Assembly (NCBI GenBank): GCA_000980705.1
Contig: LBCK01000004.1
Coordinates: 225,910 to 289,909, forward strand
Reading direction: 5' to 3'
From: Ruminococcus sp. UNK.MGS-30
GTDB lineage: Bacteria; Bacillota; Clostridia; Oscillospirales; Ruminococcaceae
Length of the DNA: 64,000 bases
Below the pieces are notes generated by a model that saw nothing but the letters and a program-made list of their open reading frames with translations, had not been told where the DNA came from and did not search any database. Position numbers and translations under genes: made by a program. Positions 36,105-45,669 of the stretch are shown one piece after another (positions within the stretch are counted from its first letter, which is position 1; every line of letters begins with the position of its first letter).

Positions 36105-36133
36105 ACTATACCATATTTTCTGTCAATTGGCAA
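36105..36133 (-). promoter_or_regulatory. Promoter of the riboswitch-controlled tetrapyrrole operon
   Basis: TTGCCA (36133-36128), a 17-bp spacer and TATAGT (36110-36105) on the minus strand, giving a transcript start near 36098 directly ahead of the aptamer. Confidence 0.7.
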
Positions 36134-36143
36134 GCCTTTTTGC

Positions 36144-36173
36144 AAAAAAAGCAGCCCTTTCCAGGACTGCTTT
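36144..36173 (-). terminator. Terminator of the cbiA-cbiC operon
   Basis: AAAGCAG...CTGCTTT stem followed by a T-run on the minus strand, 35 bases after the cbiC stop. It separates the upstream cobalamin operon from the riboswitch operon. Confidence 0.8.
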
Positions 36174-36208
36174 ACAAAACCGATTCAATTTATATGTTTT
36201 GTTCAAAT

Positions 36209-36838
36209 TTACCGGTACAGCTGATACAGCAATGCGTTGCAGATCGCCGCCGCCACATTGCTGCCGCCTTTCCTGCCCTTTGCCACAATATAGGGTACCT
36301 GCTCCTGCGCCAGAATCAGCTCCTTTGCCTCAACCACATTCACAAATCCCACCGGCACGCCGATAATCAGTTTCGGCAAAAGCTTTCCTGCCCGGATCAG
36401 TTCATCCAGCTGTATCAGCGCCGTGGGTGCGTTCCCCACCGCAAAGATCAGATCGCCGTCCAGACTGCACGCCTTTTCCATGGAAACCATCGCCCGTGTC
36501 ACGCCGCGTGCTTTCGCCGCAGCAGCAACATCCGGGTCGGACATAAAGCAGTGCGCCTGGCATCCCAGCTGATGCAGAGAGCGCTTGTTGATGCCGGAAA
36601 GCGCCATATTGGTATCGGTCACAATATGCGCCCCGTTTTGCAGTGCCTTTTTCGCCGAAGATACCGCATCCCTGGAAAAGCACAGATTCTCCACATAGTC
36701 AAAATCCGCCGTGGTATGGATCACCCGCTTGAGGATGCTCCGCTCCGGCTCCGGAATCTCCACGCCCGTGAGATTCTCCTCAATGATCGCCATGCTCCGG
36801 GATTCGATCTCCATCGGCTTATGATACAGTGTCTCCAT
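36209..36838 (-). CDS. cbiC: Cobalt-precorrin-8 methylmutase
   Basis: 209 residues. It has the CbiC pattern PMEIESRSMAIIEE near the start and the catalytic His in RVIHTTADFDY. It shifts the C11 methyl to C12, giving cobyrinic acid. It overlaps the end of cbiJ by 20 bases. It is the last gene of the upstream operon. Confidence 0.93.
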   Translation of the reverse strand: METLYHKPMEIESRSMAIIEENLTGVEIPEPERSILKRVIHTTADFDYVENLCFSRDAVSSAKKALQNGAHIVTDTNMALSGINKRSLHQLGCQAHCFMSDPDVAAAAKARGVTRAMVSMEKACSLDGDLIFAVGNAPTALIQLDELIRAGKLLPKLIIGVPVGFVNVVEAKELILAQEQVPYIVAKGRKGGSNVAAAICNALLYQLYR

Positions 36839-37589
36839 CTGTTTCTCCTTTCCGGTATCTGTCTAAGGATTCCAGCACCTGTGAAATGGCGTGGACTTCC
36901 TCTTCCGGCGCACCCAGCAGCACTACCGGAATGTCCATTTGTTTTGCCGCATCCATTTTTTCTGCCACACCGCCACGCCTGCCGCTGTCCTTGGAGACCA
37001 GCACCGCAATGTGATATTTTTCCAACAGTTCCAGCGTATCCTCTTTGGAAAACGGCGGCATTGCAAAAATGAGATGCGCTTTGGAGTCTGCCGCCGCCCG
37101 CCGGGAATCCGGCGTATCCAGGATTCTCGCCCAGCCACGGGTGCTGAAATCCGGAATCGCTTTCTCATAAAAGGAAAGCGTATTCACCCCGGTAGTCAGC
37201 AGGATATTTCCGGGAATTGCCGCAAGACAAGCCGCTGCCTGTTCCTTGCTTTCCACCCGGATGACCCGACTGTAATCGTAGGTCATCTTCTGCCGTCCCA
37301 GCCGGAAATACGGCAGTTCCAGTTCTGCGCAGACCTGCCGCACCGTTTCCGTAACCACCTGTGCAAAGGGATGGGACGCATCTATTACCGCATCCATCCC
37401 ACGCAGTGCAAAGCGAAAGCCATCCGCATCCAGCCGTCCCACACGCACCGTGCAGTGCTGCCCTTCCAGAATCGTTTTCCCGTATTCCGTTGCTGCAAAG
37501 GCGGTGACGCAGTCCTGCTCCGGCAAGACGGCAATGAGATCGGTCGCCTCACTCGTCCCGGCAATTACCGCAAGCCGCAGCCCTTTCAC
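36819..37589 (-). CDS. cbiJ: Cobalt-precorrin-6A reductase
   Basis: 256 residues from GTG 37589, which overlaps the cbiH stop (GTGA); the longer frame to 37730 lies inside cbiH. It has an NAD(P)-type start LAVIAGTSEATDLIAVL, DASHPFAQVVTE and a C-terminal VLVSKDSGRRGGVAEKM, typical of CbiJ/CobK. It reduces the macrocycle after ring contraction. Confidence 0.9.
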   Translation of the reverse strand: MKGLRLAVIAGTSEATDLIAVLPEQDCVTAFAATEYGKTILEGQHCTVRVGRLDADGFRFALRGMDAVIDASHPFAQVVTETVRQVCAELELPYFRLGRQKMTYDYSRVIRVESKEQAAACLAAIPGNILLTTGVNTLSFYEKAIPDFSTRGWARILDTPDSRRAAADSKAHLIFAMPPFSKEDTLELLEKYHIAVLVSKDSGRRGGVAEKMDAAKQMDIPVVLLGAPEEEVHAISQVLESLDRYRKGETDGDTVS

Positions 37590-38338
37590 GCCTGTGTCTC
37601 CGGGTGGATGCAGTAGCCACGGGGTGTAATCATTTTCCCGTTCTGCACGTATGTCTGGGAGTTGCCGATCAGCACCACACAGAACATATCCACCGGTTCT
37701 TCCGGCAGCTTTTTCAACGTGGTGATCCACGCCTTTTCCTCGGCACGTCCGGCATTCCGCACAATGCCCACCGGTGTGTCCGGCGAGCGGTGCTGTCCGA
37801 TCAGCACCGCCGCCTGCGCCAGATACTCCGTCCGGGAACGGGACTTCGGATTGTACAGGCAGATCACGAAATCTGCCTCTGCCGCCAGGGACACACGCCG
37901 CCAGATCAGTTCCAGCGGCGTCATGCAGTCGCTGAGACTGATTACCGCAAAATCGTGCATCAGCGGTGCGCCCAGGACTGCCGCCGCCGCACTTGCCGCC
38001 GTAACGCCCGGCACGGCAATGATTTCCACATCCGCCTGCATCTCCGCCGCAATTTCCAGAAGTACGCCTGCCATGCCATAAATGCCGCTGTCACCGCTGG
38101 AGACAAGCGCCACGGTTTTCCCGGTCAGCGCAGCCTCGACTGCCGCCCGGCAGCGGTCGGTCTCTTTCCGCATGGGCGTAGCATAATAGCGCAGTTCCGG
38201 GAACTGCTCCTCCAGCAGCCGGATATATGTGGTATATCCCACGACCAGATCTGCCTGTGTCACAGCGTCGATCGCCTGCTGTGTCATATACGGACGGTCT
38301 CCGGGTCCAAAGCCCACAACATAAATCAAAGGTTTCAT
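37586..38338 (-). CDS. cbiH: Cobalt-precorrin-3B C17-methyltransferase
   Basis: 250 residues from ATG 38338, overlapping the cbiG stop (ATGA). Tetrapyrrole methylase fold with VVGFGPGDRPYMT, ALVSSGDSGIYGMA and PGVTAASAAAAVLGAPL. It methylates C17 and drives ring contraction. Note the alanine-rich loop. It is coupled to cbiJ by GTGA. Confidence 0.93.
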   Translation of the reverse strand: MKPLIYVVGFGPGDRPYMTQQAIDAVTQADLVVGYTTYIRLLEEQFPELRYYATPMRKETDRCRAAVEAALTGKTVALVSSGDSGIYGMAGVLLEIAAEMQADVEIIAVPGVTAASAAAAVLGAPLMHDFAVISLSDCMTPLELIWRRVSLAAEADFVICLYNPKSRSRTEYLAQAAVLIGQHRSPDTPVGIVRNAGRAEEKAWITTLKKLPEEPVDMFCVVLIGNSQTYVQNGKMITPRGYCIHPETQA

Positions 38339-39345
38339 GAAGTTTCCCCTTTCCATCGCAGTGCCGGCAGTTTCTTCCGGCAGGCGGCAAATGTCACGCC
38401 GCTGTATTTCACCTTTCCGGTCAGCACTTCGCCGCAGCCGGATGCCAGATACGCCGATGCCTCCGAAACAGACGGCAACCCCGTGACCTGCTGCACAAAC
38501 GGCGATGCGGCAAAGGGATAATTGCATCCCAGAATCGCATCATCCAAGACGATTTCCAGCGGAATCCGGTATTTCTCACACAGTGCCAGAATCGCCGGCT
38601 CGTTTTGTTTCAGCGCAACTGTAGCAATCTTCGCCACAGACAGCCGGCTCAGCCGATGCTCTTCCAGAAACCGCAAAAAGCACTGTTCCAGATGCTCCGG
38701 CGCAATGTTCTTTTTGCATCCCACACCCAGCACCAGACTTTTCGGCCGCAGATACAGCGTATGCTCTGCCCGGCAGTCCCGGAGCTGGTCCGAAATCACC
38801 ACGGCACAGGGCTGTACAGGATGGGTTTCCGGCACGATATTCTCCGAAAAGGCATCTGGTTCTACGGGCAGATCTGTCAGAAGTGTAATCTTTTCCTCTG
38901 CCACCAGAGCGCTGCTGATGTGCTTCAGCTCGTGCAGATTCTCGATCACAAGGTCATTTTGTTTGGCAAACAGATCGAACGCCGGAACACCCGCCACATC
39001 CGTTGCCGTGGTAATGACAGCCTCACCGCCCAGATAGGCGGCAAAGCGCCGGGCAGCGGCATTGGCGCCGCCCAGGTGTCCGGACAGCAGACTGATCACA
39101 TATTTTCCCTGCTGGTCGAGAACCAGCACTGCCGGGTCGAATGCTTTCGACTGCACCAGCGGTGCAATCTTCCGCACGGCAATGCCCGATGCCATAATGA
39201 ATACCAGCAAGTCACAGGCGGCGAAATCACGCCGCACTGCCGCATCGAATGCAGCCTTGGGTTCTACTGTGCCGCCAAATGCTTTTTGCAGCCGCAGCGC
39301 CAGCTGTTCTCCCTGGGGCGTCAGCCAGAAATATGCCGTTTTCAT
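38335..39345 (-). CDS. cbiG: Cobalt-precorrin-5A hydrolase
   Basis: 336 residues. An N-terminal domain (ASGIAVRKIAPLVQSKAFDP, LSGHLGGANAAARR), a linker and a C-terminal domain (VLGVGCKKNIAPEHL, LDDAILGCNYPFAASPFV) match full-length CbiG. It opens the delta-lactone and releases the C20 fragment as acetaldehyde in the anaerobic route. It is coupled by four-base overlaps on both sides. Confidence 0.93.
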   Translation of the reverse strand: MKTAYFWLTPQGEQLALRLQKAFGGTVEPKAAFDAAVRRDFAACDLLVFIMASGIAVRKIAPLVQSKAFDPAVLVLDQQGKYVISLLSGHLGGANAAARRFAAYLGGEAVITTATDVAGVPAFDLFAKQNDLVIENLHELKHISSALVAEEKITLLTDLPVEPDAFSENIVPETHPVQPCAVVISDQLRDCRAEHTLYLRPKSLVLGVGCKKNIAPEHLEQCFLRFLEEHRLSRLSVAKIATVALKQNEPAILALCEKYRIPLEIVLDDAILGCNYPFAASPFVQQVTGLPSVSEASAYLASGCGEVLTGKVKYSGVTFAACRKKLPALRWKGETS

Positions 39346-40097
39346 GCGTTTTTCCCCTGCCGGTACTCGTGGGTAAATGCTTTATCATACAGCTTGGACA
39401 ATGCGTAGCTGTCCCCCAGGAAATCGCCTACTGTCACCAGCGCCGTCTTGGTAATGCCGGCTGCCTGCACCTTTTCCACAATATCTGCCAGCGTTCCGGT
39501 GACGATAGTTTCAACCGGCCAGCTCGCCTTATAGACCACAGCCACCGGCGTTGTCTCCGGATAGGCGGTTTTCAGCCGTTCTGCCAGCTCCGCAATCCGT
39601 CCCACAGAGAGGAATATCACCATGGTTGTGCGATGCTTTGCCAACTCCTCGATACGTTCCCGTTCCGGCACAGGCGTTCTGCCTTCCATCCGTGTCAGTA
39701 TCACAGTCTGGGTCACCTCCGGCAGGGTGTATTCTTTCTGCATGGCAGCCGCAGCCGCCAGAAAAGAACTGACGCCCGGTACAACTTCATGAGCGATTCC
39801 CAACTCGTCCAGTGCATCCAGCTGTTCCCGTATCGCCCCGTAAATGGACGCATCTCCGGTATGAACACGCACCGTTGTGCCGCCTGCCTGCTCGGTCTCT
39901 TTCATGACCGCAAGCACCTCTTCCAGCGTCATCCCGGCGCTGTCGTACACCTTAGAGGACGGCTTTCGCCCAGCCAGAACCTCCGGATTCACCAGCGAAC
40001 CGGCATAGATCAAGGTGTCCGCATGGTCGATGAGCCGTTTTCCTTTGAGCGTCAGCAGTTCCGGGTCTCCGGCGCCTGCACCAACAAAATATACCAT
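39342..40097 (-). CDS. cbiF: Cobalt-precorrin-4 C11-methyltransferase
   Basis: 251 residues. YFVGAGAGDPELLTLKG, VRVHTGDASIYGAIREQ and PGVSSFLAAAAAMQKEYT are the CbiF/CobM methylase motifs. It methylates C11 using S-adenosylmethionine. It begins one base after cbiL and overlaps cbiG by four bases. Confidence 0.94.
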   Translation of the reverse strand: MVYFVGAGAGDPELLTLKGKRLIDHADTLIYAGSLVNPEVLAGRKPSSKVYDSAGMTLEEVLAVMKETEQAGGTTVRVHTGDASIYGAIREQLDALDELGIAHEVVPGVSSFLAAAAAMQKEYTLPEVTQTVILTRMEGRTPVPERERIEELAKHRTTMVIFLSVGRIAELAERLKTAYPETTPVAVVYKASWPVETIVTGTLADIVEKVQAAGITKTALVTVGDFLGDSYALSKLYDKAFTHEYRQGKNA

Positions 40098-40098
40098 G

Positions 40099-40797
40099 TC
40101 ATTCTCCTCTCTGCCGAATCAGCAGGGTCGTAAAATAGGAATACGGTTCTGCCTGGGGACTGCCCACATATTCCGATGCCATGCCCACATCCCGGAGCAT
40201 TGTGGTGTGTTCCAGAAGTCCCCGTTCTTCCAGCAGCGGCAACAGCCAGGACAGCGCCCTTCCGGCTTTCATAATCACCAGATTGTCGAATTCATCGAAC
40301 GCCTGTTCCAGGACTTCCCGGGATGCCACGCCGGGCAAGATTCCCAGCGTCTCCCCGTTTTCGCAAAGGCTCTGCTTTGCCTTGGCTGCGCCGGCACAAA
40401 AGGACGGCACACCGGCGGCGACCCGGGTCTCGTATCCCTTTTCCTCCAAAAGCTGCCGCACATAGGATGCCGTGCTGTACACGGAGACATCCCCCAGCGT
40501 TACCATCGCCACCAGCTTTCCCTCGTCCAATGCCGCACAGACCGGCTGCAAAATGCCGGAGCGCAGGCGTTCCCGATAATCCGTATGTGCTTTCATGGGA
40601 AACAGCATTTCCAGGATCTGCGCACGGGACAAGTCTGCCGCCTGCGCCGCTATGGTGTATGCCGCAGATGCGCTGCCCTGTTTGGTGACCGGAGCGACCA
40701 CCACATCTGCCTGTTCCAGCACCTGCTTGGCACGCAGCGTCATATCCAGCGGGTCTCCTGCCCCGACGCTCACGGCGTAAAATATTCCTTTTCCCAT
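40099..40797 (-). CDS. cbiL: Cobalt-precorrin-2 C20-methyltransferase
   Basis: 232 residues. YAVSVGAGDPLDMTLRAK, VAMVTLGDVSVYSTASY and AAGVPSFCAGAAKAKQSL identify the CbiL/CobI branch. It methylates C20 of cobalt-precorrin-2. It starts three bases after cbiET. Confidence 0.93.
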   Translation of the reverse strand: MGKGIFYAVSVGAGDPLDMTLRAKQVLEQADVVVAPVTKQGSASAAYTIAAQAADLSRAQILEMLFPMKAHTDYRERLRSGILQPVCAALDEGKLVAMVTLGDVSVYSTASYVRQLLEEKGYETRVAAGVPSFCAGAAKAKQSLCENGETLGILPGVASREVLEQAFDEFDNLVIMKAGRALSWLLPLLEERGLLEHTTMLRDVGMASEYVGSPQAEPYSYFTTLLIRQRGE

Positions 40798-40800
40798 CGC

Positions 40801-42006
40801 TTACTCCTTTGTCATACATGAAAATAACAGCACCGAATGATTGCTTTCCAGAATGTGATAATTCCCCACCGGTCTGCCGCAGCTGACTGCCAGCTGTATC
40901 ACCTCAAACTGCGGCAGCTTTTGCAGCAGCGGAAACAGTTCCGCCTGGGTTTCCAGGGTCACTGCGCTTGCCACAAGACGCACCGGCTGTTTCAATTGGC
41001 ACAGATGCTCTATCAGTTCCGGTGCTGCGCCGTCACTGCCGCCCAGAAAGACACAGTCCGGCACAGGCAGACTGCCGATCTGCTCTTCCGCTCTGCCGGG
41101 AATGATCTGCAAATTTTCCGTCTGAAGGAATGCTTTGTTCTTTTCCAGGATTTCCAGCGCCGCCGGCTTATATTCCACGGCATACACCGTCCCAAAGGGA
41201 CACATCCGGGCGCATTCGATGGATACACTCCCCGTTCCGGCACCCAGATCCCAGACCACCGCATCCGGTTTCAGCCGCAGCTTGGACAGCACCACCGCCC
41301 GGACTTCCTCTTTGGTCATCGGCGAACGATTCCGCAGAAACGCACTGTCCGGGAGCAGTCCCAGGCGTGCCGTCGGTTTCGGGTGCGGATTGCGCACCGC
41401 CGCCACACAGAGTTTCGGATTCGGACGCTGTGCCGCCTGTTCCGGCGTGCCGTGCCAGAGCTGCTGGGTGGGATAGGTCAGATCGGCGCCGACAAAGATC
41501 TCCGTATCCGCCAGCCCATATGCCAAAAGCGACTGGGCAATTTCCCGTGGCCCCTGCGTCCCGGAACAGAAGAAAAATGTCTCAGCGTGTTCCGACACGG
41601 CATAAGCAATCGTCCCCGGACTGCATTCCCGTCCGTGGATGCTGCGAATCTCTGCCTGCTCCATGGTCAGCCCGAACGCCGCACCCAGCAGCTGTAATGA
41701 ACCAACGCCTGGAATCACCTGCATTTCCAGTTCCGGATATCGGTTTTGAATCGTGCGGCACAGACTGTACAGCAGCGGATCACCGGACACCACAATGCCG
41801 ATGCGTTCGGTTTCCAGCAGTTCGGGGAGTTCCTGCAGCAGCCGGGAAATGTTTCCCATCGGTCTCGCCTTTTTGACTTCCAGCAGTGACAGAAACCGCT
41901 CCGATGCAATTACACAGTCCGCCGACTCCAGCGCTTTTTTTGCCGCCGGCAGCAGATAATCCGCTGTGCCGCTGCCGCCGCCTGCCAAGATCAGTTCATG
42001 CTGCAC
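40801..42006 (-). CDS. cbiET: Fused cobalt-precorrin-7 C5-methyltransferase / precorrin-6B C15-methyltransferase (CbiET)
   Basis: 401 residues. GTG 42006 is chosen as the start because AGGAG lies seven bases upstream; GTG 42015 overlaps that site. The N-terminal half is CbiE (LILAGGGSGTADYLLPAA, VVSGDPLLYSLCR). The C-terminal half is CbiT with SAM motif VWDLGAGTGSVSIECA. Together they methylate C5 and C15 and decarboxylate C12. The 5' end overlaps cbiD by 16 bases. Confidence 0.92.
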   Translation of the reverse strand: MQHELILAGGGSGTADYLLPAAKKALESADCVIASERFLSLLEVKKARPMGNISRLLQELPELLETERIGIVVSGDPLLYSLCRTIQNRYPELEMQVIPGVGSLQLLGAAFGLTMEQAEIRSIHGRECSPGTIAYAVSEHAETFFFCSGTQGPREIAQSLLAYGLADTEIFVGADLTYPTQQLWHGTPEQAAQRPNPKLCVAAVRNPHPKPTARLGLLPDSAFLRNRSPMTKEEVRAVVLSKLRLKPDAVVWDLGAGTGSVSIECARMCPFGTVYAVEYKPAALEILEKNKAFLQTENLQIIPGRAEEQIGSLPVPDCVFLGGSDGAAPELIEHLCQLKQPVRLVASAVTLETQAELFPLLQKLPQFEVIQLAVSCGRPVGNYHILESNHSVLLFSCMTKE

Positions 42007-43082
42007 GCCAACCACTCCTTTCGTATTTGCGCCGCCCGGCTGCTCTCTGCCAGGATACGGTCGGAATCATCCAGAAGGATCAGTCCCACCTGCACCCTGC
42101 CATGTGTGCGCCGCATACAGTTTTCACAGACGCTTTCCGCCACGGACTGCCACACCTGTTCGCCGAATGGGAACTGCCGCAGCAGTTCTGTCATTTCCCG
42201 TGTGGTGTTGCACTGATACAGCTGCCGCACCTGCATCTGGTCTGCTCCGGCAAGCGCCGCATGGGTGCAAAGCACCTCACGCTGTCCGCCGGCGGTGTGG
42301 CTGTGCAGGTACATGATATCTGCCGCCGGTTTTACCAGCTTGCCCGGTCTGCCTGCCAGCAGCACGCCGGTAAAGCCCATTTTCTCGGCACAGTCCAGCA
42401 GAAAGCCCAGATAATTGCTGCAAAGGACGATCGGTCCGGCATCCGGATACTGCCGCCTCAGCCAAGATTCTCCGGCGTATCCCGTCACAAAGGCACACAC
42501 CTTTCCATACTCTGCCCGGCACATGGAAAGTTCCAGCGACAGCGACTCCCGGACAGCCTCTTCGCTCATAGGGCGCACAATGCCGGTTGTCCCCAGAATG
42601 GAGATACCGCCTTCGATGCCCAGCCGTCCGTTAAACGTTTTTTGTGCAATGCGTTCTCCGTCCGGTACGGAAACCGTCACCACCGCACCCTTTGCGCCGA
42701 TCACAGAGCGCACAGCCTTTTCGATCATCTCTCTCGGCACAGGATTGATCGCCGGCTCACCCGGCGGAAGTTTCAGCCCTTTTCGGGTCACAACGCCCAC
42801 GCCGTCTCCGGCACGGAACTGCACAGCGCCGTCCTCCGGCAGAATCTGCACAGCGGCATTTACCAGACAGCCGTTGGTCTCATCCGGGTCATCGCCGCCG
42901 TCTTTTCTCACGCCGCAGGTGTACGCCGCACCGGGCTGTATCGCCAGACGCAGTTTTTTTCCGGCAGGCACTACCAGTTCCACCCATTCCGGACAGCTGC
43001 CCGTGGCCTGCCACAGCACAGATGCCAGGCTTGCGCCGGCAGCACAGGCGCCTGTGGTGTATCCTTCCCGCAGCCGTTTCAT
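41991..43082 (-). CDS. cbiD: Cobalt-precorrin-5B C1-methyltransferase
   Basis: 363 residues from ATG 43082, overlapping the cbiP stop (ATGA). CbiD hallmarks are REGYTTGACAAGASLA at the N-terminus, DGGDDPDETNG and the later ILGTTGIVRPMSEEA. It is specific to the anaerobic, early-cobalt pathway, which agrees with CbiK and CbiG here. Confidence 0.94.
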   Translation of the reverse strand: MKRLREGYTTGACAAGASLASVLWQATGSCPEWVELVVPAGKKLRLAIQPGAAYTCGVRKDGGDDPDETNGCLVNAAVQILPEDGAVQFRAGDGVGVVTRKGLKLPPGEPAINPVPREMIEKAVRSVIGAKGAVVTVSVPDGERIAQKTFNGRLGIEGGISILGTTGIVRPMSEEAVRESLSLELSMCRAEYGKVCAFVTGYAGESWLRRQYPDAGPIVLCSNYLGFLLDCAEKMGFTGVLLAGRPGKLVKPAADIMYLHSHTAGGQREVLCTHAALAGADQMQVRQLYQCNTTREMTELLRQFPFGEQVWQSVAESVCENCMRRTHGRVQVGLILLDDSDRILAESSRAAQIRKEWLACSMN

Positions 43083-44596
43083 TCCGGTTTTCCCCATTGT
43101 TCCAGGATGGCGTAGATTTGCTCCATGTCCAGGTTTTTTCGGAGCAGATCTGCCAGCTTGTCGTACTCCTGCTCTTTCCGGGCAGCAAAGTCCAGCTGCG
43201 GAACAGCTGTCCCGGAGATGCCCTTTTTCTCCAACAGCAGCTGCACCAGCTTTGCCGAAAATTCCGGCGCATCAAAAATGCCGTGGAGGTATGTGCCGCA
43301 GACTGTCCCGTCCGCACTGACACAGCCGTCAGCTCTGCCGTCCTGCAAATGCACAAAAGGCACACCGTTTCCGGTGCAGACTGTTTCGCCCATGTGGATC
43401 TCATAGCCGGTGACCGGACAACCGGAAAGGGATTCCAGCATTCCGGAAACGCCGGAAATCACGCCGGCTGTCTGGCTGCGCTGTTTCTGAGACCGAAAGA
43501 CCGTTTCGGTCTCCAGCAAGCCCATGCCACGCAGTGTGCCGCCATCTTCGGCGTGTTCCGGGTCAGAAAGCGTCTGCCCCAGCATCTGAAATCCACCGCA
43601 GATGCCCATGAGAAAGATGCCTTTTTCATGACACTTGAGAATTGCCGCCTCCAGACCGCTCTGCCGCAGCCACCGGAGATCTGCCATGGTGCTTTTGGTT
43701 CCCGGAAGCAGGATCACATCCGGCATTCCCAGTTCGCTGCGCTTTGGCACATAGCGAACCGAAACGCCGTCCACCTGTTCCAGCGCCTCAAAATCGGTGA
43801 AGTTCGAGATACGGGGCAGACGAATCACAGCCACATCCAAAAGTGCGCTTTCGTCTGCTTTTTTCTGCATCAGCCGTTCTGAAAGGCTGTCCTCATCATC
43901 CAGTTCCAGCGGCAGATACGGTACAACGCCGAGAACCGGGATGCCAGTCAGATCTTCCAGCATCTTCAGCCCCGGTTTCAGAATCTCCACATCACCACGA
44001 AACTTGTTGATAACAACGCCACGGATGCGGCGGCGCTCCGCCTCGTCCAGGAGCATAATCGTTCCGTAGAGCGCCGCAAACACGCCGCCACGGTCAATGT
44101 CTCCCACCAGAATTGCCGGAGAATCGGAAAACTCCGCCATGCCCAGATTCACGATATCCACCGATTTCAAATTGATCTCCGCCGGACTTCCTGCGCCCTC
44201 CAGCACAATAATATCATTTTCTTCTGCAAGTGAGCGGTAGGCACGCAGGATATGCGGAACGAGTTCCTGCTTTTTCGTGTAGTACTCCTGCGCACGCATC
44301 GTTCCGTAAATTTCTCCGTTGACAATGACTTGTGAGCCGCTGTCGCTGGTGGGTTTCAGCAGAATGGGATTCATCCGGGCATCCGGCTGAACGCCTGCCG
44401 CCTCTGCCTGCATGACTTGCGCCCGTCCCATCTCCTTGCCGTCCTGTGTGATGTACGAATTGAGTGCCATGTTCTGGGACTTAAACGGCACGGTTTTCCA
44501 GCCGTCCTGCCGAAAGATGCGGCACAGCCCGGCAGTGATAAAGCTTTTTCCGGCAGAGGACATGGTCCCCAGCACCATCAGCGATTTTGCCACCAC
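43079..44596 (-). CDS. cbiP: Adenosylcobyric acid synthase (glutamine-hydrolysing)
   Basis: 505 residues from GTG 44596, seven bases after GGAGGAGG; the upstream ATG at 44629 lies inside cobD. The dethiobiotin-synthetase-like domain has LGTMSSAGKSFITAGLC and EGAGSPAEINL. The glutamine amidotransferase domain has the Cys in GICGGFQMLG and the His in GTYLHGIFD. It amidates four side chains of cobyrinic a,c-diamide. Confidence 0.94.
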   Translation of the reverse strand: MVAKSLMVLGTMSSAGKSFITAGLCRIFRQDGWKTVPFKSQNMALNSYITQDGKEMGRAQVMQAEAAGVQPDARMNPILLKPTSDSGSQVIVNGEIYGTMRAQEYYTKKQELVPHILRAYRSLAEENDIIVLEGAGSPAEINLKSVDIVNLGMAEFSDSPAILVGDIDRGGVFAALYGTIMLLDEAERRRIRGVVINKFRGDVEILKPGLKMLEDLTGIPVLGVVPYLPLELDDEDSLSERLMQKKADESALLDVAVIRLPRISNFTDFEALEQVDGVSVRYVPKRSELGMPDVILLPGTKSTMADLRWLRQSGLEAAILKCHEKGIFLMGICGGFQMLGQTLSDPEHAEDGGTLRGMGLLETETVFRSQKQRSQTAGVISGVSGMLESLSGCPVTGYEIHMGETVCTGNGVPFVHLQDGRADGCVSADGTVCGTYLHGIFDAPEFSAKLVQLLLEKKGISGTAVPQLDFAARKEQEYDKLADLLRKNLDMEQIYAILEQWGKPE

Positions 44597-45663
44597 AATA
44601 AAACCTCCTCCATAACCTGCCGCAGACAACGCAGCAGATACGCATTTTCTTCCGGCAGGCGAACTGCCGCACGGTAATCGTCGACGCCCAGTCCTACATA
44701 GTTATCACAGTGCCGCAGCAAAATGCCGTACGGTATCAGCCGCTCGTCCAGATCGGGGCATCCCTCTGCCCGGAAAAAGACAAAGTTGGCGCTGGGTTTC
44801 CATACCCGAAATCCCAGCTTTCCCAGTTCATCGTACAGCCGCCAGCGCTCGTCCTGCAAAAACGAAAGCGATTTTTCCCGGTATTCTTCTGCGTGCAGTG
44901 CTGCGATTCCAGCCTCTTCCGCCAACGTATTTACCGGCCAGGGCTGCCCGGTCTGCCGGATCTTTTCCACAAGCTCTGTATCCGCACAGAGTCCGTAGCC
45001 CAGACGCAGTCCCGGAATGGCATACAGCTTTGTCAGCGATTTCAGCACCAAAACGTGCGGATACTGTTCCAGACAGGGCAGCATGGAACGGATTCCCGGC
45101 TCTGTTTCTGCCATATCGCAAAAGCATTCGTCCAGCAGCACAAAGATGTGTTTTTCTGCGGCAAGGCACAGAATGCGTTCCAGCAGTTCCGGTGCAATTC
45201 CCGTTCCCGTGGGATTGTTGGGATTGCAGAGCGCCAGAAAATCATAAGAGCCGCATTCCAGCGCTTTCAGAATCGTCTCGTCAAGCTGATACGGAAACGG
45301 CATTTTCCAGTAGGTAACACGGCATCCGATTTCAGCAAGCGCCGCCGCATATTCCGAAAATGCCGGCACGGGAATCAGTGCGTGGCTCGGCGACACAGCA
45401 CGAACCGTGCGGAAGATCACATCTGCGCCGCCGTTTCCGCAGACGATCTGTTCCGGGGTTTTGCCGTGAAATTCTGCCAGAGCCTGCCGCAGTCTGCGCT
45501 GTGCCGGGTCTGGATAATGCACCAGGAAATCCACCGCATTCACGATCGCACTGCGCACCACATCCGGCACGCCAAGCGGGTTAATATTGGCAGAAAAATC
45601 CAGCAACGGTTTCTCCTGCTTTTGAAAGCTGTAAATATCACCGCCATGCCGGGGCATAGGCAC
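44578..45663 (-). CDS. cobD: L-threonine-O-3-phosphate decarboxylase-like PLP enzyme
   Basis: 361 residues, class I/II aminotransferase fold: DFSANINPLGVP at the N-terminus, CNPNNPTGTG, LDECFCDM and the PLP-Lys in LKSLTKLYAIPGLRLGYG. This pattern and the neighbours cbiB and cbiP point to CobD, making (R)-1-amino-2-propanol phosphate for the loop. A histidinol-phosphate aminotransferase paralogue is the alternative, made unlikely by context. It lies six bases after cbiB. Confidence 0.88.
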   Translation of the reverse strand: MPMPRHGGDIYSFQKQEKPLLDFSANINPLGVPDVVRSAIVNAVDFLVHYPDPAQRRLRQALAEFHGKTPEQIVCGNGGADVIFRTVRAVSPSHALIPVPAFSEYAAALAEIGCRVTYWKMPFPYQLDETILKALECGSYDFLALCNPNNPTGTGIAPELLERILCLAAEKHIFVLLDECFCDMAETEPGIRSMLPCLEQYPHVLVLKSLTKLYAIPGLRLGYGLCADTELVEKIRQTGQPWPVNTLAEEAGIAALHAEEYREKSLSFLQDERWRLYDELGKLGFRVWKPSANFVFFRAEGCPDLDERLIPYGILLRHCDNYVGLGVDDYRAAVRLPEENAYLLRCLRQVMEEVLLWWQNR

Positions 45664-45669
45664 ACCTCC

